This document shows positions 21,207 to 31,818 of a stretch of DNA of 64,000 bases, one piece after another. The stretch comes from Chlorokybus atmophyticus (Eukaryota; Streptophyta; Chlorokybophyceae; Chlorokybales; Chlorokybaceae), in contig RHPI01003041.1 in the NCBI GenBank assembly GCA_009103225.1, positions 285,243-349,242 of the forward strand. Reading direction: 5' to 3'. Made by a program: the position numbers and the translations under genes. The stretch's first letter is position 1, and every line of letters starts with the position of its first letter. The notes under the pieces are model-generated. The model worked only from the letters and a program-made list of their open reading frames with translations, made no database searches and had not been told where the DNA came from.

Positions 21207-24026
21207 TTAGTCCATGCGATACCGATGGGCTTGTTCGAGTGCAGAGAAACGCTCTTGACGATTGCCTGGAGTGAGCCCCCGGAGAGCGGGATCAGCGCCC
21301 AGCGCGATGTCAGACATCGTGACCACGAGGTCTTGCAGTTTGTGTCGCTGGAGGCCGAGTGGGTCCAGTGGTGAAGGCTCGAAGTCGATCTGTTGAGCGG
21401 GCATGGGCTGTCGCGATTGACTGGGTGCGCCCTGCGACCGTGCGTGTAATGCCAGGAATAACTGGATGGCCAGTTCCAACACCGCAGGTCGGCGATAGGT
21501 GACCCCGAACAGACGATCCCTCATCTCTGGTGCAGTACCGGCGAGGATTTCATCCTCCAGCTGCTGTTGTGTGGGTTCCGGCAGCGTGTGGTATTCTGGC
21601 GGTGGTAGGGGCAAGATGCGATCATCGCGTGCCACGCGCGTGGTGCGTTGCCCCCCTGGTCCGTACGCAATAGTGGTGGGCTCCACGTTGCGTAGAATCG
21701 ACGCCCAGGCGCGTTCTGCTTGAGGCCCGCGTGGCACTTGCTGTGTGACGTCCAATGCTGGTGGCGGTGCCGTCCGGCCCTCAGGAAGTGGTGCGGTGGG
21801 TATGGCAGCACTACTGGAGGCGATGGTGGTGGCACCTGCCGCAGTTGTCGTCACTGAGGTGGCGGCTGTGAGGGTGGCAGCAGTTGCGGTTAATGTGGTC
21901 GCTCCGATGGAGGCAGGAGTGGTGGATTCACCACTTACGAACCCAACGACCATGGTTGCTGCGGCGTGGGTGCTCTCCATCACCGGGAACAGCGTGGTGC
22001 CAAGAATGCTGACACCTGCTGTCGTGGTCGGTGTGGACGCCGACGGTGTCGTCGACGGCGTCGTCCCAGCGGTGGTTGTGGCTGCCGAGGCAGCATCACT
22101 TGTGGCGTCCGACGATGCCGCTGTTGACGACGCGCCAGCTTCCCTTCGCGCCCGTCTGGATGGTTGTACGCGTGACGGCGTGGGAGTGTCCCTATCCCAT
22201 TTCGGTGCCATCAATGCCCACCTAGCAGCATAGCAGGCTTGATAGTCCTGCTCCTTGTTTTCCTCCAGCTGTGCCACGCGCGCCATCAGGGCTGCCACTT
22301 GGTCGATAGCTGGTGGATTGGTTGGTGCCTTTACAGCAGCAGCTCCAGCGCGAGGACGTCCCTCAAGTCCTTTGTGCTGTGGAGGGCGGTTTTTCCCTCT
22401 ATAGCCAGCTTCTTCCTTGCGGCCGCCAGCGTTGTTGTTGTTGTTGGGGTTGTGGCCACCAGCGTTGTTGCCGTTGTTGCGACCACCAGCGTTGTTGCTG
22501 TTGTTGTGGCCGCCAGCGTGGTTGCTGTTGTTGTAGCCCCCGTTGTTGTTGTGGTTGTTGTGGCCGCGGTAGCCAACAGCGTTGTTGCTGTTGTTGTAGC
22601 CAATAGGGGGCCGCAGCTCAGGGAACTTGAGCCAGCATACTGTCTCCAAGTGTCCCGTCTTGTGGCAGTGGTCGCACACAAGGTTGCCGTAATCTTCGGT
22701 GCACTCCTTTTGGTAGTGGCCATGTCGACCACACCGGTGGCACAGCACTGGAGCCACAAGGGCAGCATGAGCTGACCGTTTATCCTTGTGGTGGATGCCT
22801 TGCGGCTCTCGGCTGCGGTCCCGCCGAAGAGGCTCTGCACTTGTGCCTGCCATAGGCCGTGAGGCACTGCGGTTGGTGTCCAGCACCGCTTTCTCATACA
22901 CTGCGCGCTTATGGATGGCTTGTGCAGTCTCGAAAGCTTCCTTGAGGGTGTAGCCAAGGGGCCTGCTGTAGTTCAGAGTCAGGCGTGTCGACTCGCTCAG
23001 AGCAGCATCCAACTCATTGACGTATATCACTGCAGCAGCCTCCTCACTGACAATCCTGTAGTCAGTGTCCTTCAGCAGACCTTCCAGTCTGGAGTACAAG
23101 CGGAGGGGATCCTCATTGGGCTTGCGTCGGAAGCGTCTCAGCTCCTCAACCTTGCTGGTGGTCTGAGGAGGGAAGGTGCGGCGCAGGGCAGCGTACAGGT
23201 CCTTGAGTGGCGAATCAGAGATGGCAGCACCTACGGAGATGGCTGGTGCGCGCAGTGCTACTGACCCGAGGGTGAAGGTACTGCCTCCCGCACGAGAGCC
23301 AGGTGTTGCCGGAGGTAGAGGAGTACCCCACTCTGCGGCTGCCGCTTGCTGTGCAGCTCTTTGTTCCTCAATGATGACGGCAGAACGGTCAAGGATGCGG
23401 ACTCGACGTGTGGCCTCCTTGGACTCAACTTCTGCAGGGGTCAAGTTGACAAGTACCAACTCCGGTTCCTCCTCCTCTGCCTGCTTGAGAGCTGCAGCTA
23501 TGGACAAGCCTGTTACTGCAACTGAAGTGGCAGGTGGAACGACACCTGTTGGACGGTGCAGCGATGCAGATGCTATGGTGCTGGCAAGCTCGCCATAGCC
23601 GTCTACTCGATGCAGTTCAGCAACGGACTTCCAGACATCGTGTGCTTCATAATCAAGATACTGAGCAGCAATGTGGAAAGAGATCTCATCTGACCAGTCT
23701 TTGTTCTTCAGTGCTTGCTGCCGCATCTTGGAGTGGAACTTGATGATGAACTCATCCAGCGAGGTGGTGCCGGCACGTCCGGAGAAGCGCAGGGATGTGG
23801 TTGAACTGGAAGACTCCATCTCGTTGTCGTCGCTGTCCGATGATAGTGGAGAAGCTTGATGACGAGGAGTAGAGTGGAGCGGGGTGAAGCCGGAGATGGA
23901 GCGCGAGCCTCTGCTGCTGCGGTCGATGCTCCCGTCACTGGTCCGCTCGTAGGTGAGGTTGGTGGTTGGGCTCCAACTGCTGAGGTCACCCTCGTCTATT
24001 GGGGAGAACGGGGTGGGCCTGCTCAT
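21207..24026 (-). CDS. gag: Gag-like polyprotein with two CCHC zinc knuckles and Asn-rich tail
   Basis: A 939-residue frame from ATG 24026 to TAA. The Ser/Thr-rich N-terminus is followed by a helical region with KEAFETAQAIHKRAVYEKA, typical of gypsy capsid C-termini. Next are two zinc knuckles (CHRCGRHGHYQKEC and CDHCHKTGHLETVC, around 22630-22750), then an Asn/Gly-rich repeat region (about 22425-22610) built of NNSN, NNAGG and GGHNN units, then a Thr/Ala-rich linker of some 150 residues and a folded-looking end. It would form the virus-like particle and bind element RNA. It is long for Gag, so it may include extra functions. The frame continues beyond the TAA with no other stop for 401 codons, so readthrough into the next ORF is possible. 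Confidence 0.85.
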   Translation of the reverse strand: MSRPTPFSPIDEGDLSSWSPTTNLTYERTSDGSIDRSSRGSRSISGFTPLHSTPRHQASPLSSDSDDNEMESSSSTTSLRFSGRAGTTSLDEFIIKFHSKMRQQALKNKDWSDEISFHIAAQYLDYEAHDVWKSVAELHRVDGYGELASTIASASLHRPTGVVPPATSVAVTGLSIAAALKQAEEEEPELVLVNLTPAEVESKEATRRVRILDRSAVIIEEQRAAQQAAAAEWGTPLPPATPGSRAGGSTFTLGSVALRAPAISVGAAISDSPLKDLYAALRRTFPPQTTSKVEELRRFRRKPNEDPLRLYSRLEGLLKDTDYRIVSEEAAAVIYVNELDAALSESTRLTLNYSRPLGYTLKEAFETAQAIHKRAVYEKAVLDTNRSASRPMAGTSAEPLRRDRSREPQGIHHKDKRSAHAALVAPVLCHRCGRHGHYQKECTEDYGNLVCDHCHKTGHLETVCWLKFPELRPPIGYNNSNNAVGYRGHNNHNNNGGYNNSNHAGGHNNSNNAGGRNNGNNAGGHNPNNNNNAGGRKEEAGYRGKNRPPQHKGLEGRPRAGAAAVKAPTNPPAIDQVAALMARVAQLEENKEQDYQACYAARWALMAPKWDRDTPTPSRVQPSRRARREAGASSTAASSDATSDAASAATTTAGTTPSTTPSASTPTTTAGVSILGTTLFPVMESTHAAATMVVGFVSGESTTPASIGATTLTATAATLTAATSVTTTAAGATTIASSSAAIPTAPLPEGRTAPPPALDVTQQVPRGPQAERAWASILRNVEPTTIAYGPGGQRTTRVARDDRILPLPPPEYHTLPEPTQQQLEDEILAGTAPEMRDRLFGVTYRRPAVLELAIQLFLALHARSQGAPSQSRQPMPAQQIDFEPSPLDPLGLQRHKLQDLVVTMSDIALGADPALRGLTPGNRQERFSALEQAHRYRMD

Positions 24027-24226
24027 ACAGCTGGTGCGATGGTGAAAGTGGAATGAAGGGTAGAGTGTTTGTGTTCTACAATGGGATCTCCAGTGCTGCT
24101 ATCACCCAACACACTAGCGCTTGTGCGCGCTATGCGATGACGGTGACAACACTGCACTGTGATGTGTACAACTACAGATTGCGATGCTGATGTACAGCTT
24201 GCAACTACACTTACTTGAGCAAAGAG

Positions 24227-24241
24227 GGTGACACTGTAAGT
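24227..24241 (-). promoter_or_regulatory. Candidate self-primer binding site
   Basis: ACTTACAGTGTCACC on the minus strand, at the inner edge of the 5' LTR, is the exact reverse complement of the predicted first 15 nt of the transcript (24532-24518). In Tf1-type elements the mRNA 5' end folds back on such a site and primes minus-strand DNA synthesis in place of a tRNA. I found no obvious match to a common tRNA 3' end here. Confidence 0.55.
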
Positions 24242-24842
24242 CAACAAGCCACTACTATGGGTAGTGCTGTTTACACAGTTCTTTGCGTGAGTGGGAGAGA
24301 AATTACACTGTTAAGTGAGGTGAATGAGCAAGCAACACGTGGATGCTATGCCCTGACTGATGCCAACAAGCACACCGCGACCAAGTACACAAAGCTCACA
24401 GCAAGAACAAGCACAGTGCACAAGAACATGCACAGGCTCTCACACGGTGAGGGGATTCTTGGGAACCAGGACGGTGTGTTCGTAGTTCAAGTCGCTTCAC
24501 AAGCTCTTAGCTTTCTCACTTACAGTGTCACCAGCTGATCCGGTGAACACTGTGCCTACTTATACAAGTCAACTCATGACTGTCCAGAACATAAGCTAAC
24601 GGTCATATCGAGGCTATTTCTACAGGAAATGCCCACTCGATATAAAACCGGACTTATAACTGAACTCACAACTGAACAGCTACGCGCGGTGCCTATGCAG
24701 GCTATGGTCACGAGCTACTCTAGGGACATGACCTAGCTACTGGTCAGAGGCGCGCGCGGGTTGCCATGCTGGTAAGCCGGGCGAGGGTCTCGCTGTAGGC
24801 ATGCCCGATGACGACTGGCATGCTTGGGCGATAGGCATGACA
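24239..24842 (-). repeat. 5' long terminal repeat
   Basis: Starts TGTCATGCC at 24842 on the minus strand. A TATA box at 24564-24559 and a probable transcription start at 24532 would give a U3 of about 310 bp and R-U5 of about 294 bp. The last 14 nt (GTGGCTTGTTGACT) recur at 14807-14794 and 13972-13959, so the internal domain is bounded on both sides by this 14-mer. Confidence 0.85.
24532..24564 (-). promoter_or_regulatory. LTR promoter: TATA box and predicted start
   Basis: TATAAG at 24564-24559 lies 32 bp upstream of GGTGACACTGTAAGT, which starts at 24532. The spacing is canonical for RNA polymerase II, and the predicted 5' end coincides with the arm of the inverted repeat that pairs next to the LTR. 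The other LTR copy has the same TATA sequence. Confidence 0.6.
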
Positions 24843-24846
24843 CATC
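24843..24846. repeat. Target-site duplication, upper copy (CATC)
   Basis: Immediately follows GGCATGACA, the upper end of the element, and matches 13726-13729. Confidence 0.65.
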
Positions 24847-25283
24847 ACGTAATGCCATATATTCAATATGTACGTCATGTGTCCACACATATCCTGGCTT
24901 ATATGTCATGGAAGCACATATAAACACTGTTTTTTTGCGCATTGTAAGTTTCAAGCGTCATGCATAATGCAAGTGCTGAGGTAAGTTATTAGCAATTACC
25001 ATTACAATGTACAAGTAACATGTTATAGCAACACGTCATTGCAATGTCCTCTTGCTATGCACAAGTTTCAGATGGGCGCCTCCACCACTTGCTGTTATTC
25101 TCACCAGCGCATGATGCATATCTCATGCGCAGATAGCAACTCAACCCCATAAATATGTTGTTTGTGTAAGTCAATTTGCTTTGCTGTTGTGCTGCGTTGC
25201 TTGCTATGCACGTTGCTTGCTGACTTTTATTGCTATACCCAATGTCTTGCTGATCCAAATTGGGCCATTTGGCATGTATGCTA
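24847..25283. other. No gene seen
   Basis: AT-rich flank between the LTR element and the MITE. It contains short TATGTCATG-type repeats near 24850-24910 and no supported reading frame. Confidence 0.5.
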
Positions 25284-25356
25284 CAGTCTACCCCCTTTAA
25301 GAGCATACCCTTTAATCTCTGCTATCTTATGCTCTTGGCGGGGTAATTCTCTTGAC

Positions 25357-25383
25357 GTCCAAGAGCATAACATGCTCTTGGAC
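25357..25383. repeat. 12-bp hairpin in the MITE
   Basis: GTCCAAGAGCAT (25357-25368) and its exact reverse complement (25372-25383), with a 3-nt loop. Confidence 0.85.
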
Positions 25384-25390
25384 TTCAAGA

Positions 25391-25451
25391 GTTTATGCTC
25401 TGAACACCCAAGAGCATAACGTTTATGCTTTTGGGTGTTCAGAGCATAAAC
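25391..25451. repeat. 27-bp hairpin in the MITE
   Basis: Arms 25391-25417 and 25425-25451 match at 26 of 27 positions; the exception would be a G-U pair in RNA. It contains the CCAAGAGCAT motif shared with the neighbouring hairpin. Confidence 0.85.
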
Positions 25452-25792
25452 ATGCTTTAAGCGCGGTTTCATCATGCCCATCACGCCCATCACGTCACCC
25501 TCGTCGCGTCGTCACGTTAATTACGCTGATTGCGCGTCATACCTTGCCTATCACGCCCTAATCGTCACGTTCATTACGCCATTATGCCACACCCGTCACG
25601 TTTCTTCCCTCGATGTTAGGAATATGCACACTCAGATTTGCAAGAATGTCATGAAAAAAGAATACTCTCTTCGCGGTTAATCATAATCTCTTGAGCATCA
25701 ACTTGCCTGTAAAACCATTGGTAATCTGACATTCTATACTGTTAGCGGGGTTATTCTCTTGGAGCGAAGTCTCTTAGCGGGGGTAGACTTTA

Positions 25793-26480
25793 GTCATTAC
25801 AACATGCCGTGCAAGCCACAACATGTCGTTGAAGCGTTTGGCATCATTTGGACTTATCGAAGTCATACATAATGACTCAGACGCACCTCAACACGTGTCA
25901 GAACTTGGGAGCACCAAAGCGTCCCACGTGACGAAATGTTGCCGCAAATCTCAACCGTCAACGCCGCATCGTCACCGTCAACGTGGCTCGACCCCGATCC
26001 GCTGTGCGCGACGCGCGCAAAACTGGCCCGATCCATGGTTTCCGAACTGGTTCAAGCTGGACCGCCTCTGCACTTAGAGTGAAGGTGAAACCCTCGCCGG
26101 CGAGGCAGCGGTCAACTAGCGCCCATTCACCGTGCTATTGGCCGAGGATAGTGGGAGTTTCGCTGGTTGCATTCGGCTTCAAGGAGAATGAGGGTCCGAA
26201 TTTGACCGGTAAGCCATAGCTTGGCTCTGCTTAGAGCTTGCTCTGTCAGCGGCGGTGTGGGAGGTGTGGTTGTCCGGGTTGGCGCGGTGGTGTTATTCTG
26301 CGGCTTGCAGGCTGCGGATTGGGAGAGGAGTGTGCGCGTGTGGTGGGAGTGCTACTGCTGACGCCGGTGAAAGCGCTGAGGCCGCGTGCCCGGCCGCCCA
26401 CCCCGCCTTGCCTGACTGATTTGACCGTGCCTACGGTCCAAAGGACCTGCCCGGCAGCTTGACCAGCTAGGCTTTCAGCA
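25793..26480. other. Upstream region of ATG8
   Basis: GC-rich, especially 25960-26460, with no supported coding frame. It presumably holds the ATG8 promoter and 5' UTR. I see no TATA box in good position. Confidence 0.4.
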
Positions 26481-27706
<1,226 letters not shown>

Positions 27707-29168
27707 GTGCGCGCGCGCTCAGCCTATGGCAAATGCTGAAGTGTCATGTATCTTGCTGGCCCTGCTACAGCCGATCCCCATTTGTAATCAGTAGCAGCCT
27801 GCCTTCCCCCGCATAGGCACTTCCTCCCTCAGCTGGAGCTACTGTTACCAGTGTTCTGGTTTCCTAGTTGGCTACTTGGTTTTGCCAGGCCCACGTTGCT
27901 GTAGTGCTGTGTACATAGTCTTAGTAGTTGTACATCCTTTCAACCTGTCCCTTTTCTCTATGGTACTGATGGTTTATGTTGTTGTGTGCTGTTCAGTCAG
28001 CGCCGCCATGTGGCAAGCGCATGTCTTGGGTTTTGTATCTATTGTGGTAGCACAAGTGGATCGCTCAGTTATCTTCTGTGTCTAAGCATGTGTGCGGATG
28101 AACACCGATTGCATTCAATTCTTGTAATATATATGGTTGAATGGCAATTAGAATTAACAATCTCCCATGCTGCACATACACAGCGGGCAATGCTGTGCAT
28201 GTACAAACCATGCGAAGCGGATCACCCATGCATGATGATGGTCTCAGCAATCAGAGTGTGTTGGCGAATAACGTCGCATATCTTGATTGTGGTGGTGTTG
28301 TCAATCTTTCAATACAAACCACTAGTGCGTCGTGACTAACCATCCTCATTTCAGTCAGCACGGCCACGCAAGCAAGGGCATGTGAGCAGTATAGCTTTTT
28401 AAGTCAAGTTGTCATACAGCCCTGCGCATATCCTGTATAAGTGGATCGCTCAGTTATCGATGGTGTCTACGCATGTGTGCGGATGAACACTCATTGCCTT
28501 CGTGTGACAATTGGGGTTAGTGGCAGCATGACTTTCCAATCTCCTGCCATGCAGCACATACACAAGCGTGCAATGCCTGTACATGCATGACTGATTGTTG
28601 CACAGTGTTGGCACAACGCTTTGCACAAGTGAGCATGAATGCGGGTTGACTTATACTCTATGCATGTACAAGCATTAATGCAATTCGCGCCAAAATTCCT
28701 GGTGGTGTTCTCTACCTTCATACGCAAACTTCTATAGCTGCGTTATGACTAACTTGTCCACCCTCACCAACTACAGCGCCTTATCAACAGCAACAACCAT
28801 CGATCAATGCGCTGTAGATGACAATGACATGGACAAGGCAAACATAGACACCATCATGACCAAACCCGAGCATTCAACAATTGGGAAGGCTTATGCACAA
28901 GGCAACGGTATAGTCTAGAGTGTAAAACGGTGCAGGCTCTATATACAAATGTACATGAGTGCATACAGCGCGTACCTCGCTCACTATCAAACAGTCACTA
29001 ACACATATACCCCAGCTCCACACCCACGCCCACACCCACCACTCCGCTCACCACACCACACCGCACCACACCACCAACCCAGCACACCCACAAGAAGTCC
29101 GCCTGAACAAACATCTGCCCTGTGTACATGAGTTGGAGGCAGGTGGCTCTCATACTTGATGCTCTTCT
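27707..29168. other. Intergenic region with diverged direct repeat
   Basis: About 300 bp starting near 28050 (GTGGATCGCTCAGTTATC...) recurs in diverged form near 28440; both copies include TGTGCGGATGAACAC and an AATCTCC...CACATACACA segment. A CCCACACC-type repeat lies at 29000-29090. No coding sequence is supported. Confidence 0.55.
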
Positions 29169-29878
29169 TCAAGGAAGCTTGGCACTCTCAATTATCATGA
29201 GTTCCAGGACTACAATTACAGAGACAACAGCCTGTATGTTTACCAAGGTGGTAATCAACTCGCGGCCTTGTCGCAGCTCTTCACACCACTCGGCAAGCGA
29301 ACCGCACACAGTCGTCCTGAAATCTGCAATGCCTATGTGCAGTTCACGGGTATGTGCATCGATGGAATCCCACCTTTCGCTAAAGTCACGGGCGAAAGTC
29401 TCCGCCCGCGCCTGCAGAATAGACAATTAGACGCTTGAACTTGCAAGCAAAGGTTGAGTGATCATTAGCTTTATGTCAACAACAAAATACTTGTGGTCAA
29501 GCTTGTCAACTCTTGATGCACGTACCTTCGTCTCCAAGTCGAGTCGCTTCTCATACTCGGCATACCGTGCCATCTCCTCTTGCCACTGCGCATAATATGC
29601 CCACAATATCATTGCCCATGCAGGCATACTGCGTGCGCATGGATAGACGACTTCTGTGTAGGCAACGCAGCAAACCTCATACTTAGAAATACCTGTCTTT
29701 CAAGCCGCATGCGCCGTTCGGCGGCACCACACCTTGCCAGCTTGTCCGGCTGGGAGGCGGATGCAGAGACCGTGCGCTGATTGCATGGGCGGCGGGAGGA
29801 AACGCTACCGCCACCTGTGGAAGACGAACGATGCAGGCCCACCACAACGTCACTGCCTACATGCGCTGTGAACGCCAT
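29169..29878 (-). CDS. Small coiled-coil protein with transit-peptide-like exon 1, family member A, three exons
   Basis: Exons are 29878-29693, 29585-29526 and 29411-29169, all phase 0, giving 162 residues. Exon 1 starts MAFTAHVG and carries SSSTGG then SSRRPCNQRTVSASAS, which has the composition and likely cleavage context of a chloroplast transit peptide. Exon 2 is a 20-residue charged helix with AEYEKRLD. Exon 3 is a helix (ARDFSERWDSIDAHTREL) followed by a hydrophobic stretch (VVSVIVVLELMII) that may cross a membrane. The same exon-1 signature occurs at 32982, 36390 and 59550. I do not recognise a named family. Predicted location is the plastid membrane; this is inference. Confidence 0.65.
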
Positions 29879-30569
29879 CCTACGACGCCGCCACAGTCAA
29901 AGCGACCAGCAGGCTTCCCTCGCCCCCCCACTCAGGCCGCTGCCGCCGCCGCGCAAGCCAACAATTTGCTGTAGCCGGAGAGAGTGGCGACCGCAGATAA
30001 CAACGCCGGCGCACAAGGCCACTGCCCAAGGCGGCAACCGCTTCACAACCCTGCCAACCAGGCAGCAAACGCCAGCACAATGCGACGCAAACCCACAACG
30101 CAACCGAGAAACACGCCGACAAGCCGTGCCCTCAAAGTGCGCGGCATACGGCGCACCCGCAACCGAAGACGGCTCCCCTGCAGCTCATCCTCGAAGCCGT
30201 CTGATTGGGCGGACAAGAAGAGCTCTTAAGTGTGAAGGTTGTTTACAAGAGTCGCCACACCTACACACACATCCATACGTGCACGCGCATGTGCAAGGAA
30301 GTTTGCCTGCCATGCAAAGCACGGAACGTCTGCCAACGTCCAGAAGCACTTCAACCAATGCGCTTGCCCGTGCGACAGCTTCCTTCAGACACAGCCTCCA
30401 GCCTCCTTCAGCGAGCAACATACACAAGACATACACAACATGTCAGCAGTGTCACAACTCAACTCGCCATCAAGTACCAAGCACCGAGACTAGTTGATTA
30501 CATATAGATAAACTCTCACCTTCAGCATGGCAGGCAGCACTTGTAGCAAGCTGGCTAACTCTCATGACT

Positions 30570-31818
30570 CTGAGTTGGTCTCCTTCACATCTGGTTCAGC
30601 ACTGCTGCCTGTCGTTGATGGGTTGGAATCTTGCAGTGCGGTTTGATACACCACTGCATGAGACTCGTTTATTGTAAGCAGCTTGCTTTCGGGTTGATGC
30701 GTGCAATGGTTTTTCATTGATGACATACTGAGCGCAAGCCTCGATGAAGCCATCTTCCACGCGGTCGTATAATATAATGCAAGGAGGTGCCTCACATCCG
30801 TTGCTGCGTACTCTTTCTGCGCGTCGGTGAGTGGGCGCTTGTCCCACATGGAGTGGTCTATCGCTGCCTTGTGTGGGTTGATGGGGAGACTGTGCTTGTT
30901 CAACAGACTGCTGTGACGCTCTTGCTGTGCACTTGCGCTTACTGTGGGCATACGGGGCATCAACGACCACAGCACATGCCCATCACATGCAACCACAACT
31001 TGCATAACCCAACATTACACAACACAACATGTAGAGGGCTGGGTAGTTGGAATGCTGAATGAACAGATGCGTACCTCATTGGTTAGCTGGTGAAGGACTT
31101 GAGTGTTGACGACATTGCGCATGATGATGCCGAACTGCTGGTGCAACGCTGCAACGTGTGGCCTTGCATCATGAAACACCTGCGGTGAGTCACAGCGAGG
31201 CATTGTGCATGCACGCTGCAGAGCTGGTATGGTTGTGCACTTTGCGCATGTGTGGGCTCTCCAACAACCAGCGAACAACGTCCGCACTGGCCCCCAACAG
31301 ACTGTGCAGCGATCAGATCAAAGAGGTAGATTGCACTGGAGTCCACATTGGAGGCAACCTGTGCACGACAAGATGCAGCCAGCACTCTCACAGTGGCCAC
31401 TACAGCCAAGCGCCTACTGATTGTGTGTTCGTGTGTAGAATGTCTGTGTGCACGCGCGTGCGTGTGCATGCGTGCGTGCATGCGCACATGTGTGCCTGTA
31501 CGCACGCGCGTATTTTGCTGCTACGCGAGAGAGTCTTGATGTGTCAGAATGCGTTTGTCTTTGTCGACATGGGTGTGGCTGTGTGTGTTCGTGTGCGTGC
31601 ATGCATGATCACTGTAGAAGCTTGCCCGTGCTTGTGCGTGTATGCAGGCGTGTGTGTACGTGCATGCGACTGTCACCAACGGTAGCACGCACCTGTAGCA
31701 GACACGCCCGACTGGCTGTTGAGTCTGTGCCTTTGCAATCAACCGCAACCTCAGAAGACTTGTCAAGCCATATGCAGGCAGAGTCACATTCGTAACCATC
31801 TGTGTCTATCAGCACCAT
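30570..31818 (-). pseudogene. Decayed 3'-5' exonuclease of the EXD1/RNase D (DEDDy) type
   Basis: Exon-like blocks on the minus strand match this family in order. Block 1 (31818-31693) has EVAVDCKGTDS, where the catalytic D-x-E of motif Exo I should be; Glu is replaced by Lys. Block 2 (from 31359) has SSAIYLFDL, then a one-nucleotide frame change into DVVRWLLESPHMRKV. A further block has VFHDARPHVAALHQQFG and NVVNTQVLHQL (Exo II), and the last has MWDKRPLTDAQKEYAATDVRHLLALY (Exo III Tyr-x3-Asp). The frameshift plus loss of the Exo I Glu make activity unlikely. Splice sites between blocks fit GT-AG, so this is a decayed multi-exon gene, not a processed copy. Confidence 0.6.

Larger units (their letters stand above)
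13730..24842 (-). mobile_element. Ty3/gypsy-type LTR retrotransposon encoding a DNA methyltransferase and a PHD-finger integrase
   Basis: An 11,113-bp insertion read on the minus strand. Its outer ends are TG (from 24842, TGTCATGCC) and CA (to 13730, CCCGACA), flanked by CATC at 24843-24846 and 13726-13729. The domain order Gag, middle ORF, protease-DNMT, RT-RNase H, integrase-PHD places RT before integrase, as in Ty3/gypsy. A 604-bp direct repeat (24239-24842 and 13959-14562) differs at about four sites, so the insertion is fairly young. The LTR arrangement is permuted: an extra 243-bp block occurs on both sides of the 3' LTR copy but is missing from the 5' copy. The coding region is in one frame from the protease through integrase apart from two stop codons; another stop and one frame change lie upstream. 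The copy may be recently inactivated or may use recoding. Confidence 0.9.
25284..25790. mobile_element. MITE-like element with 19-bp terminal inverted repeats and TA target duplication
   Basis: The left end AGTCTACCCCCTTTAAGAG (25285-25303) matches the reverse complement of the right end (25771-25789) at 17 of 19 positions. TA at 25282-25283 and 25791-25792 fits a TA target duplication, as in Tc1/mariner and pogo-type elements. Inside, GCGGGGTAATTCTCTTG near 25338 recurs as GCGGGGTTATTCTCTTG near 25745, and two strong hairpins share the motif CCAAGAGCAT. There is no transposase frame, so it would be non-autonomous. Spaced TCACG/CATCACGCCC repeats occupy 25470-25600. Confidence 0.6.

Noticed and set aside
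16277-21209. Reassigned nuclear code (UAR = Gln) to explain the in-frame stops of the retrotransposon
   Set aside because: ispG ends at TAG and ATG8 at TAA exactly where the families end, and the DPI-repeat gene also ends at TAG. Readthrough or mutation is simpler.
25470-25600. CRISPR-like spaced repeats (CATCACGCCC, CGTCACG)
   Set aside because: Repeats are short, irregularly spaced and inside a MITE in a eukaryotic genome.
29781-30497. 238-codon plus-strand frame
   Set aside because: Half of it is antisense to exon 1 of the transit-peptide family gene and its upstream sequence; the rest has no support apart from a weak Cys/His pattern.
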